64,000 bases of DNA from a virus. The stretch lies in IMG/VR virus record IMGVR_UViG_3300005537_000001, positions 248,001 to 312,000 of that record; one strand, given 5' to 3'. A program made the position numbers and the translations under genes. The notes under the pieces are model-generated. The model had not been told where the DNA came from, made no database searches, and was given only the letters and a program-made list of their open reading frames with translations. Shown here in pieces: positions 50,972 through 60,400 of this stretch; the stretch's first letter is position 1; every line of letters begins with the position of its first letter.

Positions 50972-52144
50972 GTGAACAAACTACTGACCTACCTCGCCTC
51001 CTTCGTCCTAGCAATTGGCATCGCCGCTTGCTCGCCAACAAATCAACCTCCAGCTCATATCACCCAAACTATCATCCAAGGCGGTTTGCCCGATTTTACG
51101 CCGATAGTAGATGAGGTGATGCCAGCCGTTGTTACGGTGTTTGTTACGGTTCCAGCTAAAGCTTCCCCTGGATTAGATAATCTAATACCATTTTTCTTTC
51201 AGATCGTTCCCAACGATTCTAAGCCGATAGTTCCCAAGGAACCACAGCTACCAAAAACCGTAACGATGCAAGGTTCTGGATTCGTCATAACTACCGATGG
51301 TTACATCATTACAAATAATCACGTAGTTGATGAAGCTACAAAAATTGCAGTTAGATTTTCAGATAATCGTGAGTATGCCGCCAGAATAATTGGTACCGAT
51401 GAACGATCTGACATCGCTCTGCTAAAGATTGACGGCAAGAATTTTCCGACAGTTAGAATTGGACACTCATCTGCTGTGAAGGTTGGGCAGTGGGTTCTAG
51501 CCATGGGGGCACCGTATGGTTTTGAAGGCACGGTTACAGCCGGAATAGTTAGCGCTAACAATCGATACATGCGCTCCGGTGAGCTTGAACCGTACATTCA
51601 AGTAGACGCGGCCGTTAACCATGGAAATTCCGGCGGAGTTCTAGTTAACATGGCTGGTGAAGTTATCGGCATCAATTCTCAAATTTGGAGCAACAGTGGA
51701 GATTTTAACGGCCTTGCATTTGCTATTCCAATCGATTATGCGATAGATGTTGAAAAGCAGCTGCTTGCTACTGGTCACGTAGTTAGGGGTAGAATCGGTG
51801 TCGTTATACAGTTTGTAGATCAAAAGGAAGCAGATGCTGGTGGGCTGGACAGACCTCGTGGAGCCAAGCTAGCTAGCATTGAAGGTGGCGGACCAGGAGC
51901 TGCGGCCGGGTTGAAGAAAGATGATATCGTGTTGTCGGTTAACAACTCTCCCATTGAAATTCATTCTCAGATGCCGCTGCTTATAAGTAATTTGAAGCCT
52001 GGTTCTGTAGCCGTCCTAAGCGTGTGGCGAAATAAGCGGGCTATCACGGTTAAGGTAAAAGTTGACGAAATGCAAACTACGCTAGCCCAAGATAACAAAG
52101 ACCTTAGGTCGCTTCCAGCTCCAAAGGATGATGAAAAGAAATGA
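50972..52144 (+). CDS. HtrA/DegP-like serine protease, lipoprotein
   Basis: 390 residues from the GTG at 50972, chosen because AGGTGATCCAC precedes it; the frame continues upstream into the nuclease gene. Signal peptide LTYLASFVLAIGIAAC has a lipobox (I-A-A-C), so the mature protein would be lipid-anchored in the periplasmic side. Trypsin-like core: NNHVVD (His117), SDIALLKID (Asp147) and GNSGGV (Ser220), then one PDZ domain (about 285-370) with PGAAAGLKKDDIVL. Shorter than DegP (two PDZ). In bacteria these enzymes degrade misfolded envelope proteins. A phage role could be envelope remodelling, stress relief or exclusion; none is shown. Confidence 0.85.
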   Translation: MNKLLTYLASFVLAIGIAACSPTNQPPAHITQTIIQGGLPDFTPIVDEVMPAVVTVFVTVPAKASPGLDNLIPFFFQIVPNDSKPIVPKEPQLPKTVTMQGSGFVITTDGYIITNNHVVDEATKIAVRFSDNREYAARIIGTDERSDIALLKIDGKNFPTVRIGHSSAVKVGQWVLAMGAPYGFEGTVTAGIVSANNRYMRSGELEPYIQVDAAVNHGNSGGVLVNMAGEVIGINSQIWSNSGDFNGLAFAIPIDYAIDVEKQLLATGHVVRGRIGVVIQFVDQKEADAGGLDRPRGAKLASIEGGGPGAAAGLKKDDIVLSVNNSPIEIHSQMPLLISNLKPGSVAVLSVWRNKRAITVKVKVDEMQTTLAQDNKDLRSLPAPKDDEKK

Positions 52145-52791
52145 CTGTAATTATCAACGCAACCTTTGCACCCGGCGGTGACGCGGATAAATCTTTCGCT
52201 AATGCCGCCGAAGCGCTGCTTAGAGGTTTAGGTCTTACGATTCACGCTACCACTACCCCCGATGGACACATGGTCATCACCGCGCATCAGAGCGCGTCAG
52301 ATGTTCCTGCTGAAATCACGCCATCCACACCCGAATTAACAATTGATCTGCCAGCTGACAGCGTTATCGCAGCTTCTGAAAATCCACAAGAAGTACCAAC
52401 GCTTGAGCAAGGTGTGGTCGTGTTGAAAAATCTTTCTTCAGCATGCCTCGTGCCATTTAGCGTCGACCGGATGTTACCAGCTACAGTTCTCAAGGTGCAA
52501 GATTTGAGTTCAACTGGTGAACTAATTTCATTTTCGTATAGTGGCATGTCATTTAAAATGCCGCCAACTCGAGGTTATTCACGTACTACTGGCGTCGATG
52601 TGCGCAATAATGCTCCGGAATACACTTATATGTCCATCAGATTGTTGGTTGATTTTGTTGGAACTAATTCCGATATACAACCAATTCTTTTCAAAATTGT
52701 GCAATGTGACGATGGTGAAGCTTCGTGTGTAGTGTTTGGGCAAGACGTTGCGAGTTTAGTTGACGAAATAATGGTTAAAAAGTTTGCGTAA
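52141..52791 (+). CDS. hypothetical protein
   Basis: 216 residues, ATGA overlap with the HtrA-like gene. N-terminal half with Pro/acidic linkers, C-terminal half strand-rich (ISFSYSGMSFKMPP, YTYMSIRLLVDFVG). Could be a partner or target of the protease by coupling, but no family is recognised. Confidence 0.55.
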   Translation: MTVIINATFAPGGDADKSFANAAEALLRGLGLTIHATTTPDGHMVITAHQSASDVPAEITPSTPELTIDLPADSVIAASENPQEVPTLEQGVVVLKNLSSACLVPFSVDRMLPATVLKVQDLSSTGELISFSYSGMSFKMPPTRGYSRTTGVDVRNNAPEYTYMSIRLLVDFVGTNSDIQPILFKIVQCDDGEASCVVFGQDVASLVDEIMVKKFA

Positions 52792-52806
52792 CCGGCGTAA
52801 CTATTT

Positions 52807-52814
52807 GATAAATA
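52807..52814 (+). promoter_or_regulatory. T4-type late promoter variant (GATAAATA)
   Basis: GATAAATA 52 bases before the ATG at 52867. A second octamer-like sequence follows at 52836. Confidence 0.5.
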
Positions 52815-52835
52815 TACGCATAGCGCCATCGTTAA

Positions 52836-52843
52836 AATAAATA
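52836..52843 (+). promoter_or_regulatory. T4-type late promoter variant (AATAAATA)
   Basis: AATAAATA 23 bases before the ATG at 52867 and 29 bases after the first. Either or both may be used; the tandem arrangement is unusual here. Confidence 0.4.
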
Positions 52844-52866
52844 TCCCCACAACGTGCCTCAACAAC

Positions 52867-53130
52867 ATGGATACAAAAATGGAAAATGAACCACTAATTT
52901 TGCAGACGCTTATGGAAATGAAACTCGCGCAGGGACGAGTAGAGCAAAAAGTCGATGATGCTAATCTAAAGCTGAATGCAATTGAAACGCAAACAACAAA
53001 AACAAATGGCAGAGTGAGCGTGCTAGAACGTTGGAAATCTTTCCAAAGAGGAAAGATGGTTATGGTTAGCGCAGTATCTGGTGGTGTAATGGCTGTTCTC
53101 ACGCTACTTGCATACATCAAGTACCACTAA
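52867..53130 (+). CDS. small coiled-coil membrane protein (holin/XhlA-like)
   Basis: 87 residues. A long amphipathic helix (LMEMKLAQGRVEQKVDDANLK) is followed by TNGRVSVLERWK and a C-terminal membrane span (MVMVSAVSGGVMAVLTLLAYI) with a short basic end. This layout is that of XhlA-type phage haemolysins and related small lysis or envelope proteins. Two late promoter octamers precede it. Holin identity is tentative. Confidence 0.55.
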   Translation: MDTKMENEPLILQTLMEMKLAQGRVEQKVDDANLKLNAIETQTTKTNGRVSVLERWKSFQRGKMVMVSAVSGGVMAVLTLLAYIKYH

Positions 53131-53166
53131 AATCCGTTGATCGATATCACATAATAGAGAGCGAAT

Positions 53167-53802
53167 ATGCATAGTCCTTTTACCGTAGTACAAGATTTCT
53201 TGTCTCCGCTGCAGTGCGAGAAAATAGTGGACAGCATCCACATCGCTCAGCCGGATGTAGACAAGGATGGTCGCCCGATCAAAATTGAGCGTCATAATCT
53301 TTTCTGGGAACAGGATATTGCAGAGCGCTTTCGAACTATCGTTCCTGAAATTGAAGAGCGATATAACTGCGTGTATCGAGGTTTAGAAAAGCCGATATTT
53401 CAGTATTATCCGGAAAATGCCAAGAATCCAGCTGAGCAGCCAGGCTGTGAGAATTCCAGATACATCCGTAAAAAATGGGTTCAATACAAAGATGTCGACC
53501 TAGTTGGATTTATCTGGCTTAAGGATTTTAACGACAACGTTCCGCTTGATATTCGGCATGAAGTGTTTGGTGGTAAGCTAGAATTCCCAGTTCATAACTT
53601 TAGCCTCGTTCCACAGCGCGGAACGCTGGTGCTGTTTCCAGCTGGACCGCACTTTATCACCGTCATCTCTCCTATCCTCCTTAGCGATTTGTATCAGATT
53701 AAACTTAACGTGGCTATTACCACCCAGGGTGGTGGACGGTGGCTGTATCAACCCGTCAATTTTCCTGGAAAGTGGCAAGAGTGGCTCGCCGGTCACTACT
53801 AA
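53167..53802 (+). CDS. 2OG-Fe(II) oxygenase-like protein
   Basis: 211 residues. Starts VVQDFLSPLQCEKIVDSI, then RKKWVQYKDVDLVGFIWLKDF, GGKLEFPVHNFSLVPQRGTLVLFPAGPHFITVI, an order typical of phage prolyl-hydroxylase-like proteins (iron-binding His, strand, FP...H). The first metal-binding HxD is not clear, so activity is doubtful. Such proteins are frequent in T4-like phages; target unknown. Confidence 0.5.
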   Translation: MHSPFTVVQDFLSPLQCEKIVDSIHIAQPDVDKDGRPIKIERHNLFWEQDIAERFRTIVPEIEERYNCVYRGLEKPIFQYYPENAKNPAEQPGCENSRYIRKKWVQYKDVDLVGFIWLKDFNDNVPLDIRHEVFGGKLEFPVHNFSLVPQRGTLVLFPAGPHFITVISPILLSDLYQIKLNVAITTQGGGRWLYQPVNFPGKWQEWLAGHY

Positions 53803-53993
53803 TCGTGCGCTCTAGTGATCAAATCACAGCCTGATTTATACTATCAGGTGTTCCTATCGCCTCGTTTACAGTGAAATTCTGTGTCTTGTATAGAGCATAA
53901 GATCCGTGCGTTTTTCATTATTTCAGGTTGAAAGTGTAACCGCGTTGATATTTGTGATAAGATGCTTCAATTGAAAGAGCTTGTGGAGACGAT
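53803..53993 (+). other. intergenic region with hairpin and candidate promoters
   Basis: 191 bases between two genes. Contains the hairpin CCTGAT...ATCAGG (53830-53848), a TTTACA-18-TATAGA promoter-like pair (53865-53894) and TGTAAC-17-TAAGAT (53935-53963). No ribosome site or open frame of note. Confidence 0.4.
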
Positions 53994-54170
53994 ATGAAAT
54001 TTTGGGCAGCGCTTTGTTCATCTTTACTGATGGTCGCTGTTTTGCCATCAGTCAGCCTTATTCATCTTGCGCTGCTGTTAAATCCTTTCTGGTTTCGGAA
54101 GAGCGCTCTTGATGCGTTTTATCGTCATCGCTGGTTGAAATATTTTTCCATCTTCTCGATGTGGGTCTAA
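53994..54170 (+). CDS. small membrane protein
   Basis: 58 residues: a hydrophobic N-terminal half (LCSSLLMVAVLPSVSLIHLALLL) and a basic aromatic C-terminal half (FYRHRWLKYFSIF). Candidate promoters lie upstream. Ends one base before the next ATG at 54172. Function unknown. Confidence 0.5.
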   Translation: MKFWAALCSSLLMVAVLPSVSLIHLALLLNPFWFRKSALDAFYRHRWLKYFSIFSMWV

Positions 54171-54171
54171 C

Positions 54172-54465
54172 ATGAAATCCTACACTGACGCTGTCATCAG
54201 TATCGTTGAGAAGATTAGATCTGCTAATCCACACGATTATCGATCCTATCAGATGTGCACGGCACTGTCCATCGTGTACAATATCCCATACGAAAGTGTG
54301 GCGGAAGATATGGCCGCAGTCAATGCTCGTTTTGATCATCTCGCTAAGGAGCGGGTGAAAGCAGAACGCTCGGCGCAAAATGAATCACGCCGTCTTGCCA
54401 ATATCGCAGCGGGTGGAAAACCGAATAGAGAGCCCAAGCAAAGGAAAATGGATCTTCGAGCGTGA
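54172..54465 (+). CDS. small basic hypothetical protein
   Basis: 97 residues, helical; basic, polar C-terminus (ERVKAERSAQNESRR, KPNREPKQRKMDLRA). Overlaps the next GTG in GTGA. Function unknown. Confidence 0.55.
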   Translation: MKSYTDAVISIVEKIRSANPHDYRSYQMCTALSIVYNIPYESVAEDMAAVNARFDHLAKERVKAERSAQNESRRLANIAAGGKPNREPKQRKMDLRA

Positions 54466-54941
54466 AGCCATTTCCAAAGCTGGATGTGATGAAAAAGAAT
54501 GATGTGCTGGTTAGGTTGGAGCTCCGAAAGTACCATTGGCAGCTCGTAAAGGGCTACATGCACGACGCGAGCAAGCAGATACTTCTCGTCGGCGATCGGC
54601 CGGGTCCAAGCGCGCCGAAGGAACCGTATTACCATCACACTCCTTTCTATTCAACTAAGCATTGTTCTGGTTGGTTGAATCTACTTCTTGAACAAGAAAA
54701 GATACCGGAAAAGAAGCTGGTGTGGATTAACAGCGCTGATGAAAACGGTGAGTACTATCCAATCGCCTTAGCAACAGCGATGAAGCCGAAAAAGATTATC
54801 GCGCTAGGTGGTAAGGCAGCAGCTTGGCTTAGAAAGAACGACGTTAACGACTTTATCGCGGCTCCACACCCACAATATTGGAAACGATTTCACAACAAAG
54901 AAGCTTATCCGCTTATAGAGATTCTTCACAATCTCACGTAA
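54462..54941 (+). CDS. uracil-DNA glycosylase-fold-like protein
   Basis: 159 residues, GTG start. The strand-Gly-Asp block ILLVGDRPGPSA (about 41-52), a WLNLLL helix, LVWINSADENG, IIALGGKAAAWL and HPQYWKRF occur in the order expected for the UDG superfamily. Catalytic residues cannot be confirmed, so activity on uracil-DNA is uncertain. Last plus-strand gene; converges with the lysin. Confidence 0.45.
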   Translation: MKPFPKLDVMKKNDVLVRLELRKYHWQLVKGYMHDASKQILLVGDRPGPSAPKEPYYHHTPFYSTKHCSGWLNLLLEQEKIPEKKLVWINSADENGEYYPIALATAMKPKKIIALGGKAAAWLRKNDVNDFIAAPHPQYWKRFHNKEAYPLIEILHNLT

Positions 54942-56565
54942 CTCTACTTCTCCAGTAAGCTACACCACCCAAATCCCTTCCTGCCGCGGCGTTACCGACC
55001 CCGTCGTGGTGAACCAAGCCGTATTGAAAATCACCCTGGTTTAGGTTGGGAAATTGACTAGACCACGCCGTCGAGACGATTGATTTTCCAGCTATCTTAG
55101 TGCTATCAGCTTGGTATGCCGTCCAAAACGGCAAAATTTCCGTTTTGTAAAATGCGATATACGCTCTGGTCGCTAGCGTAGAATCACAGCGGTTCGCGCA
55201 AGTTGGTGGCACACCGATTATCCCATAATAGTGAACAGCCGTTGCGTCCAGCATCTGATATAAGCCAGTTGCTGAGCTAGTTGGATTTTTCGCGAATGGA
55301 TCTAAACTGCTTTCTATAGTGGCGACGGATTGTATAAATTTTGCATCGAATGGTGTCAAGGTAACATCTGACGCGCACGCCGACTGTATAGCGCTAATAA
55401 CTTCAGCTGCATCTGGAGTAATTGCAGGCGCGCACGCTGATCTGTGAGAATTTATGTTGTTGGTCGGAGGCGTTGGTGGATTTCCATCAGGCTGAACTGG
55501 AACAGCCGTATCTTGCGGTAGTACCGGCGGACAATCAGCATTAGCTGCAGCTGTCTCTCCTGTTGTCAATCCAGCGTTAGAATTTGTTATGTTCTCAAAT
55601 CCAGTTGGAGCTGGATCACCATCAACTGTAGCAGCTGGGTCATTGTCAATCGCGACTGAAGTTGTGCCATTCAAATATGCCATAGGATCAACAGGATTTC
55701 GCCATGATCCTTTGTGAACTTCAAAGTGAAGATGCATGCCGGTTCCAATGCCAGCGTTTCCTTCAAGAGCTATTTTTTGTCCAGCTGATACTAGCTGACC
55801 AACGGTAACATATATGTTACCATCATTCATGTGGCCATAAATTGTAGTTGCTACAAGGTTCTCTTGTGAGTCGCGATGCTCGATGACTATCCAATTACCA
55901 AAACCTATCGCTGGACCAGCCTTGGTTACAACACCATCACCTGCTGCCACTATAAACCCCTGAGAATGATCAACCATCGCGATGTCAATGCCGTTGTGCT
56001 GGGTGCTGGCTCCAGGAGCTGGAGGTGTTCTTGGACCAAACGCGCAGGTAACGTGAGCTTCGGAGCTTGTTGTCCCGACAAGGGGGAAAACAAGCTGGAC
56101 AGTATCGGATTTTGTTCCAATCTTTGGGTAGAAATTAAATTCGCGCGAATCGATGAACCCGCTGCCGTCATTGACCTCGATGAGAACTTTGTAAAGCTTA
56201 TTAGCATTCGCGCCGGAGACCGTTCCACTTAGCAATCCAGTTAGCGTATTGAATGATAGTTCCGTAAGCGGTGATAATCCTGAGCTGCCGTTGACCGCTA
56301 TCTGCCAACCTGTTGCTGTTCGCGTGGAGCTTGGCGTAAGCTTGAAGGTAACATTGACGTTCCCGTTAAGATCAGACGTAAGTGAGGTGTTGTTGATGAG
56401 GTTTGGAGTTGTACCACCGATATCATTCTTCAGCCCCGAAACCGAGCCTGCTCTCCGCATGTAACAATCCAGATTTTCGCCAACTTGAATTTGCGTTGGC
56501 TGACGATATTCTGGTATCGGGGCCCACAGCGGTGTTCTATCGGGAGGGGTGCAGCTGCAACTCAT
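54934..56565 (-). CDS. two-domain peptidoglycan hydrolase (M23 peptidase + SLT)
   Basis: 543 residues. Domain order: a short Cys-containing start, an Ig-like domain (about 60-145, LSFNTLTGLLSGTVSG), an M23/LytM metallopeptidase (about 160-300) with HNGIDIA (His190, Asp194), YGHM (His245) and GMHLHFE (His278/280) as zinc and catalytic ligands, a Thr/Pro linker, then an SLT transglycosylase domain with ATIESSLDPFA and ATGLYQMLDATAV. It can cut both peptide stems and glycan strands. No signal peptide visible, so it is either released by a holin or virion-borne. Last gene of the minus-strand lysis operon. Confidence 0.85.
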   Translation of the reverse strand: MSCSCTPPDRTPLWAPIPEYRQPTQIQVGENLDCYMRRAGSVSGLKNDIGGTTPNLINNTSLTSDLNGNVNVTFKLTPSSTRTATGWQIAVNGSSGLSPLTELSFNTLTGLLSGTVSGANANKLYKVLIEVNDGSGFIDSREFNFYPKIGTKSDTVQLVFPLVGTTSSEAHVTCAFGPRTPPAPGASTQHNGIDIAMVDHSQGFIVAAGDGVVTKAGPAIGFGNWIVIEHRDSQENLVATTIYGHMNDGNIYVTVGQLVSAGQKIALEGNAGIGTGMHLHFEVHKGSWRNPVDPMAYLNGTTSVAIDNDPAATVDGDPAPTGFENITNSNAGLTTGETAAANADCPPVLPQDTAVPVQPDGNPPTPPTNNINSHRSACAPAITPDAAEVISAIQSACASDVTLTPFDAKFIQSVATIESSLDPFAKNPTSSATGLYQMLDATAVHYYGIIGVPPTCANRCDSTLATRAYIAFYKTEILPFWTAYQADSTKIAGKSIVSTAWSSQFPNLNQGDFQYGLVHHDGVGNAAAGRDLGGVAYWRSRVT

Positions 56566-56978
56566 TATTTCTTCTGCGTTAAGTTTGTTTCCACTTTCTT
56601 CTTTGCTGCATCGGCTGTTTCCGCGGCTTGAGCTGCATCAGACAGCTGCTTCTGCTGAATGTTCTGAGCTGCAGCGGTTTGATCAAGCTGAGCTTGTTGC
56701 CCAGTGAAAAACGTAGCTATGTCCTTAAGCTGATTTTCAAGGGAACGAGTGTACTGTTCCTTAAGCAGCAACCACGCCGCTACGTCAGATTGCTTTGCAG
56801 TATCAACGTTGATAGGTGCTACTGGAGCTGGTAGAGTCATTAGCTGAGCTGGTGGAATCTTGATAACGTATTCAGTTTGGGTAATGATCTGCTTCTCAAG
56901 TGGAACCGGTTTTACGCGCGCTGGGATGCACGCGCTTAGAGATACGCAGAGGGCTAGCGTGATGAGTATGTTTTTCAT
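56565..56978 (-). CDS. outer-membrane spanin subunit (Rz1-like lipoprotein)
   Basis: 137 residues. Signal MKNILITLALCVSLSAC with lipobox L-S-A-C at Cys17, then a proline-rich start (KPVPLEKQI, PPAQLMTLPAPVAPI) and a coiled-coil helix with many Gln and Ala. Matches o-spanins, which with an inner spanin fuse the outer and inner membranes at lysis. Shares one base with both neighbours (TAATG), so the three lysis genes form one coupled operon. Confidence 0.75.
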   Translation of the reverse strand: MKNILITLALCVSLSACIPARVKPVPLEKQIITQTEYVIKIPPAQLMTLPAPVAPINVDTAKQSDVAAWLLLKEQYTRSLENQLKDIATFFTGQQAQLDQTAAAQNIQQKQLSDAAQAAETADAAKKKVETNLTQKK

Positions 56979-57415
56979 TATTTTGTTCCTTCGATGCCGC
57001 GAACAGTTTCACGAAGATCTGGTGCTAGAGGACCATCATTTGCAGCATTTTTTTCCATGTCGGAAAGCTTTTTACCAAGAACACCAATTGCCGCAACGTT
57101 TGATTTTTGCTGGGCTGCTAAGCTTGTAACTGCAGCTTGAGCATCGCTTCGTTCTTTAATTAACCCGGCGATTGTAGCTTGATCTGTAGAATTTACGCCA
57201 GTGCACGTGTTTAGATTTGCCTTGAGCACGTCGTTGTTTTCTTGAAGAATTTTGTTATTTTGGGTTAGCGTTGTATTGTTTTGTTCGAGGCGGTGAAAAT
57301 AATCCCACTCATGTTTAATCCAAAAACCACCGCCCAAAGCTAAAGCTACGCAGGCGAGCGCGATGAGCATCTTGACTTCTGTTACGCCAGGAATTAGATC
57401 TGAAAGTAATCCCAT
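56978..57415 (-). CDS. inner-membrane spanin subunit (Rz-like)
   Basis: 145 residues. One N-terminal transmembrane span (MLIALACVALALGGGFWI) then a long coiled coil rich in Gln, Asn and Leu (RLEQNNTTLTQNNKILQENNDVL), ending NDGPLAPDLRETVRGIEG, the usual Rz-type C-terminal pattern. First gene of the minus-strand operon; AGGAG before the ATG. Confidence 0.7.
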   Translation of the reverse strand: MGLLSDLIPGVTEVKMLIALACVALALGGGFWIKHEWDYFHRLEQNNTTLTQNNKILQENNDVLKANLNTCTGVNSTDQATIAGLIKERSDAQAAVTSLAAQQKSNVAAIGVLGKKLSDMEKNAANDGPLAPDLRETVRGIEGTK

Positions 57416-57437
57416 ATATTATCTCCTATCTGATAGT

Positions 57438-57473
57438 AAAAGGGGCCGACTGATTAAAAGGTCAGTCGGCCCC
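57438..57473 (-). terminator. intrinsic terminator between giant fibre and lysis genes
   Basis: Stem GGGGCCGACTGA / TCAGTCGGCCCC with loop TTAAAAGG; on the minus strand it is followed by CCTTTTACT. It ends the giant fibre transcript; read-through would supply the lysis operon. Confidence 0.8.
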
Positions 57474-57494
57474 TGTACGACGCTCTAGAGCTCA

Positions 57495-60400
57495 TTAGCC
57501 ATGAGCGGCTGGTGTAATACCAGGTACACCCTCGATGACAACGAATATGTTGATCGCTGAAGTTAGCGTAACGATAAGGTTGTTTGCATCGACGAACAAT
57601 ACCTGCTGTGGAAGCAGCATGCTTGGACCAACGTAGATCGTACCAAGAGCACCGCCGGTTGTTACCGCGGATGTTACCGTTATCACGGTGTTACCTCCGG
57701 TAAATACCGAGCTTGATACCGTCCACGTACCATCATTGCTCGTAGAGCCAACTACCGCAAATTGGAAACCATTCACGAAGATTGCCGTTTGATCGCTACC
57801 CGCGATGGTGAACGATGTGGTAGAGGTTGTATTGACAGCAAAGCTGGCAGGTACCGTTGAATCATAGCACACGACAGATACACATTCCTGGTTGAGGTTG
57901 TGGTTAATCTTGTATGCCTTCTTAGCACCAGCATCTGCAGCTGAACTGTACGTAAACTGAACTGGAGAAGCTGTAAAGACTCCGGTAGCAGAAGCAACTA
58001 GAACAGTTCCAACGACAGCGGCTGAGTTGTTGACGCCAGTGCCACCAGATGTTGAGCCTAGAATTCCAGCTAGAGTCACGGCGCCCGTAGTAGATGCGCT
58101 TGGTGTCAATCCGGATAGTGATGTCTGGAATGATGTAACGCCGGTGTTGTTGACTGTTACAGCTCCAGTGCCACCAGAGATCGATATGCCAGTTCCAGCA
58201 ACGATGGATGTAACACCGGTGTTTGCAAGTTGGATTGAACCAGCACCGTTCGTTACTGAGATACCAGCTCCGGTAGTTGTAATGTTGGCTGCAACTGGAA
58301 CATTTCCAGTAGAACCAATCAGCAGCTGACCGTTGGTTGGCGCTGAAGTGGTTACCAGGTTGTTGCCTGCATCGGAGTATACGAATGACTTAGCGGTGTT
58401 GGTATCAACCTTAAGCGTTGTTGTTACCTCAACAGAACCAGGAGCGATGAACGCTGAAGGAACGCTGAGAGTTACGCTGCCAGTTGAAGCTGAGGCTGTA
58501 ATTTCATTGGCCGTACCAGCTAGCGATGTAACGCCGGTATTCGCAAGGGTGATTGAACCAGCACCGTTCGTTACCGAGATACCAGAACCGGAGGTCACGA
58601 TGTTGGCAACAACTGGGTTGGCACCAGTAGAACCGATCAACAGCTGACCGTTGGTTGGTGATGCTGATGCGACAACGTTGCTGTTAGCGTCAGAGAACAA
58701 GAAGGCGCTTGCCGTATTTGTATCAATCTTCAACGTTGTCGTTACTTCTACAGAACCAGGCGCGATGAACGCGGTTGGAATTGCGATCGTTACGCCAGCT
58801 GGAGATGATACCGCCGTTGTTGTAATTTCATTCGGTGTACCGAAGATGTTGAATGATGATCCAACAACCAATGGAACCGTACCAGAGCCATCGGTATCGA
58901 TCGGCGTGGAATTAGTTAGGAATGTTGGGGCACCAGTTCCACCGGATAGAACTATCTGACCGGTAGTACCAGCGGTTGAAACCGCTAGGGCTGTTCCTGT
59001 ACCATAAACTAGTCCACCAGCCGTAGCCGTCAAGCTTGCATTAGTACCACCGCTTGCAAGACCGAGGGTGCCAGCTAGCGTTATGGCGCCAGTTGTTGCG
59101 GTCGATGGTGTAAGACCGGCAAGGCTTGTCTGGAAAGATGTAACGGCTGTCGTTGATGCATTTGCCCACGACGGTGCGCCACCGGTGTTACCGACAAGGA
59201 TCTGACCAGTTGTACCGGCCGCGGTTACCTGCAGCGCTCCGGTTCCGTTACCGTAAACAACGCCGTCAGAGGTAAATGAGGTTGCACCTGTACCACCGTT
59301 GGAAACTACCAGCGTGCCGCCGAGAGTTACGTTACCCGCCATGGTGCTTGAAGGAGTCAAACCGGTTGTTCCACCGTTGAACGATAGAACGCCAGTGTTG
59401 CTGATTGAAGTGTTACCGTTGTTGTAGGTAACTGAAATGCCAATACCATTTACAACGACTGGGTCGATTGAGTACCACTGGGTAGTGGTTGATGCTTGAC
59501 CAGTCCAGGTACCACCAGCTGGTACGCTTATTGAATTGTTAGCACCAGCACCGTCGATGGCAGCTCCACTTGCAGGGAATACCAATACTCCCATCGAGCC
59601 AACGTTAACTACGGTAACTTCAGCACCAGCAAACGCTGGAACTGGAAGTAATACAGCAGTATTGCCCGGTGTTGCGGTTACAACGCAGAATTCATGTCCT
59701 AGCGGAGCCGCGGCACCTTGAGTTGTGCCGTTCGCCGTTATCATGCCCGTGCTCTGATAGGTCAAACCGTCAAATTTCGCGGTTGTCGTAACTTCCAATG
59801 AACCTGGTAGAACAACCGTCGACGGTAAGCTTAGAGTTACAGAACCAACCGAGCTGCTTGCCGCGATTTCATTTGCGGTACCAGCGATGCTCGTTACCGC
59901 GAGCGTGTTGAGAGCGACGAATGTTGGATCAGCTCCGGTATTACCAGTAAGAACGGTACCAGTTGCACCTACCGCCGTAGCGACAATTGAGCTTGTACCC
60001 TCACCAAGTAGAACACCGTGAGTCGTTAGCGTTGTAGCTCCGGTACCACCATTGCCAACCGCTAGGGTGCCAGTGACGGCATTTGCGTTTGCAAGATTTA
60101 CAGCGCTCCACGTAGCTGTTGTGCCATGTGTTCCAGATGATGTTAGCACTTGACCAGCTGTCGCTGAAGAATCTACGGCAACGTTGTTTAGACCATCGAT
60201 GTATGTTGTTACACCATCGGTGCGAACGCTTATGACGTTACCAGCCGTATTCAAACCGCTCGTAAACGTAAAGACCGATCCACCAGAGAACTGGGAGAAT
60301 AGAATGCTAGTTGTACCAATTGTTATTGGGTCTTGTGTAGACTGCACCCAACCAGTTGTTGCCTGAGTTGTACCATCCGTGATGAATACCGCTGCTGCAT

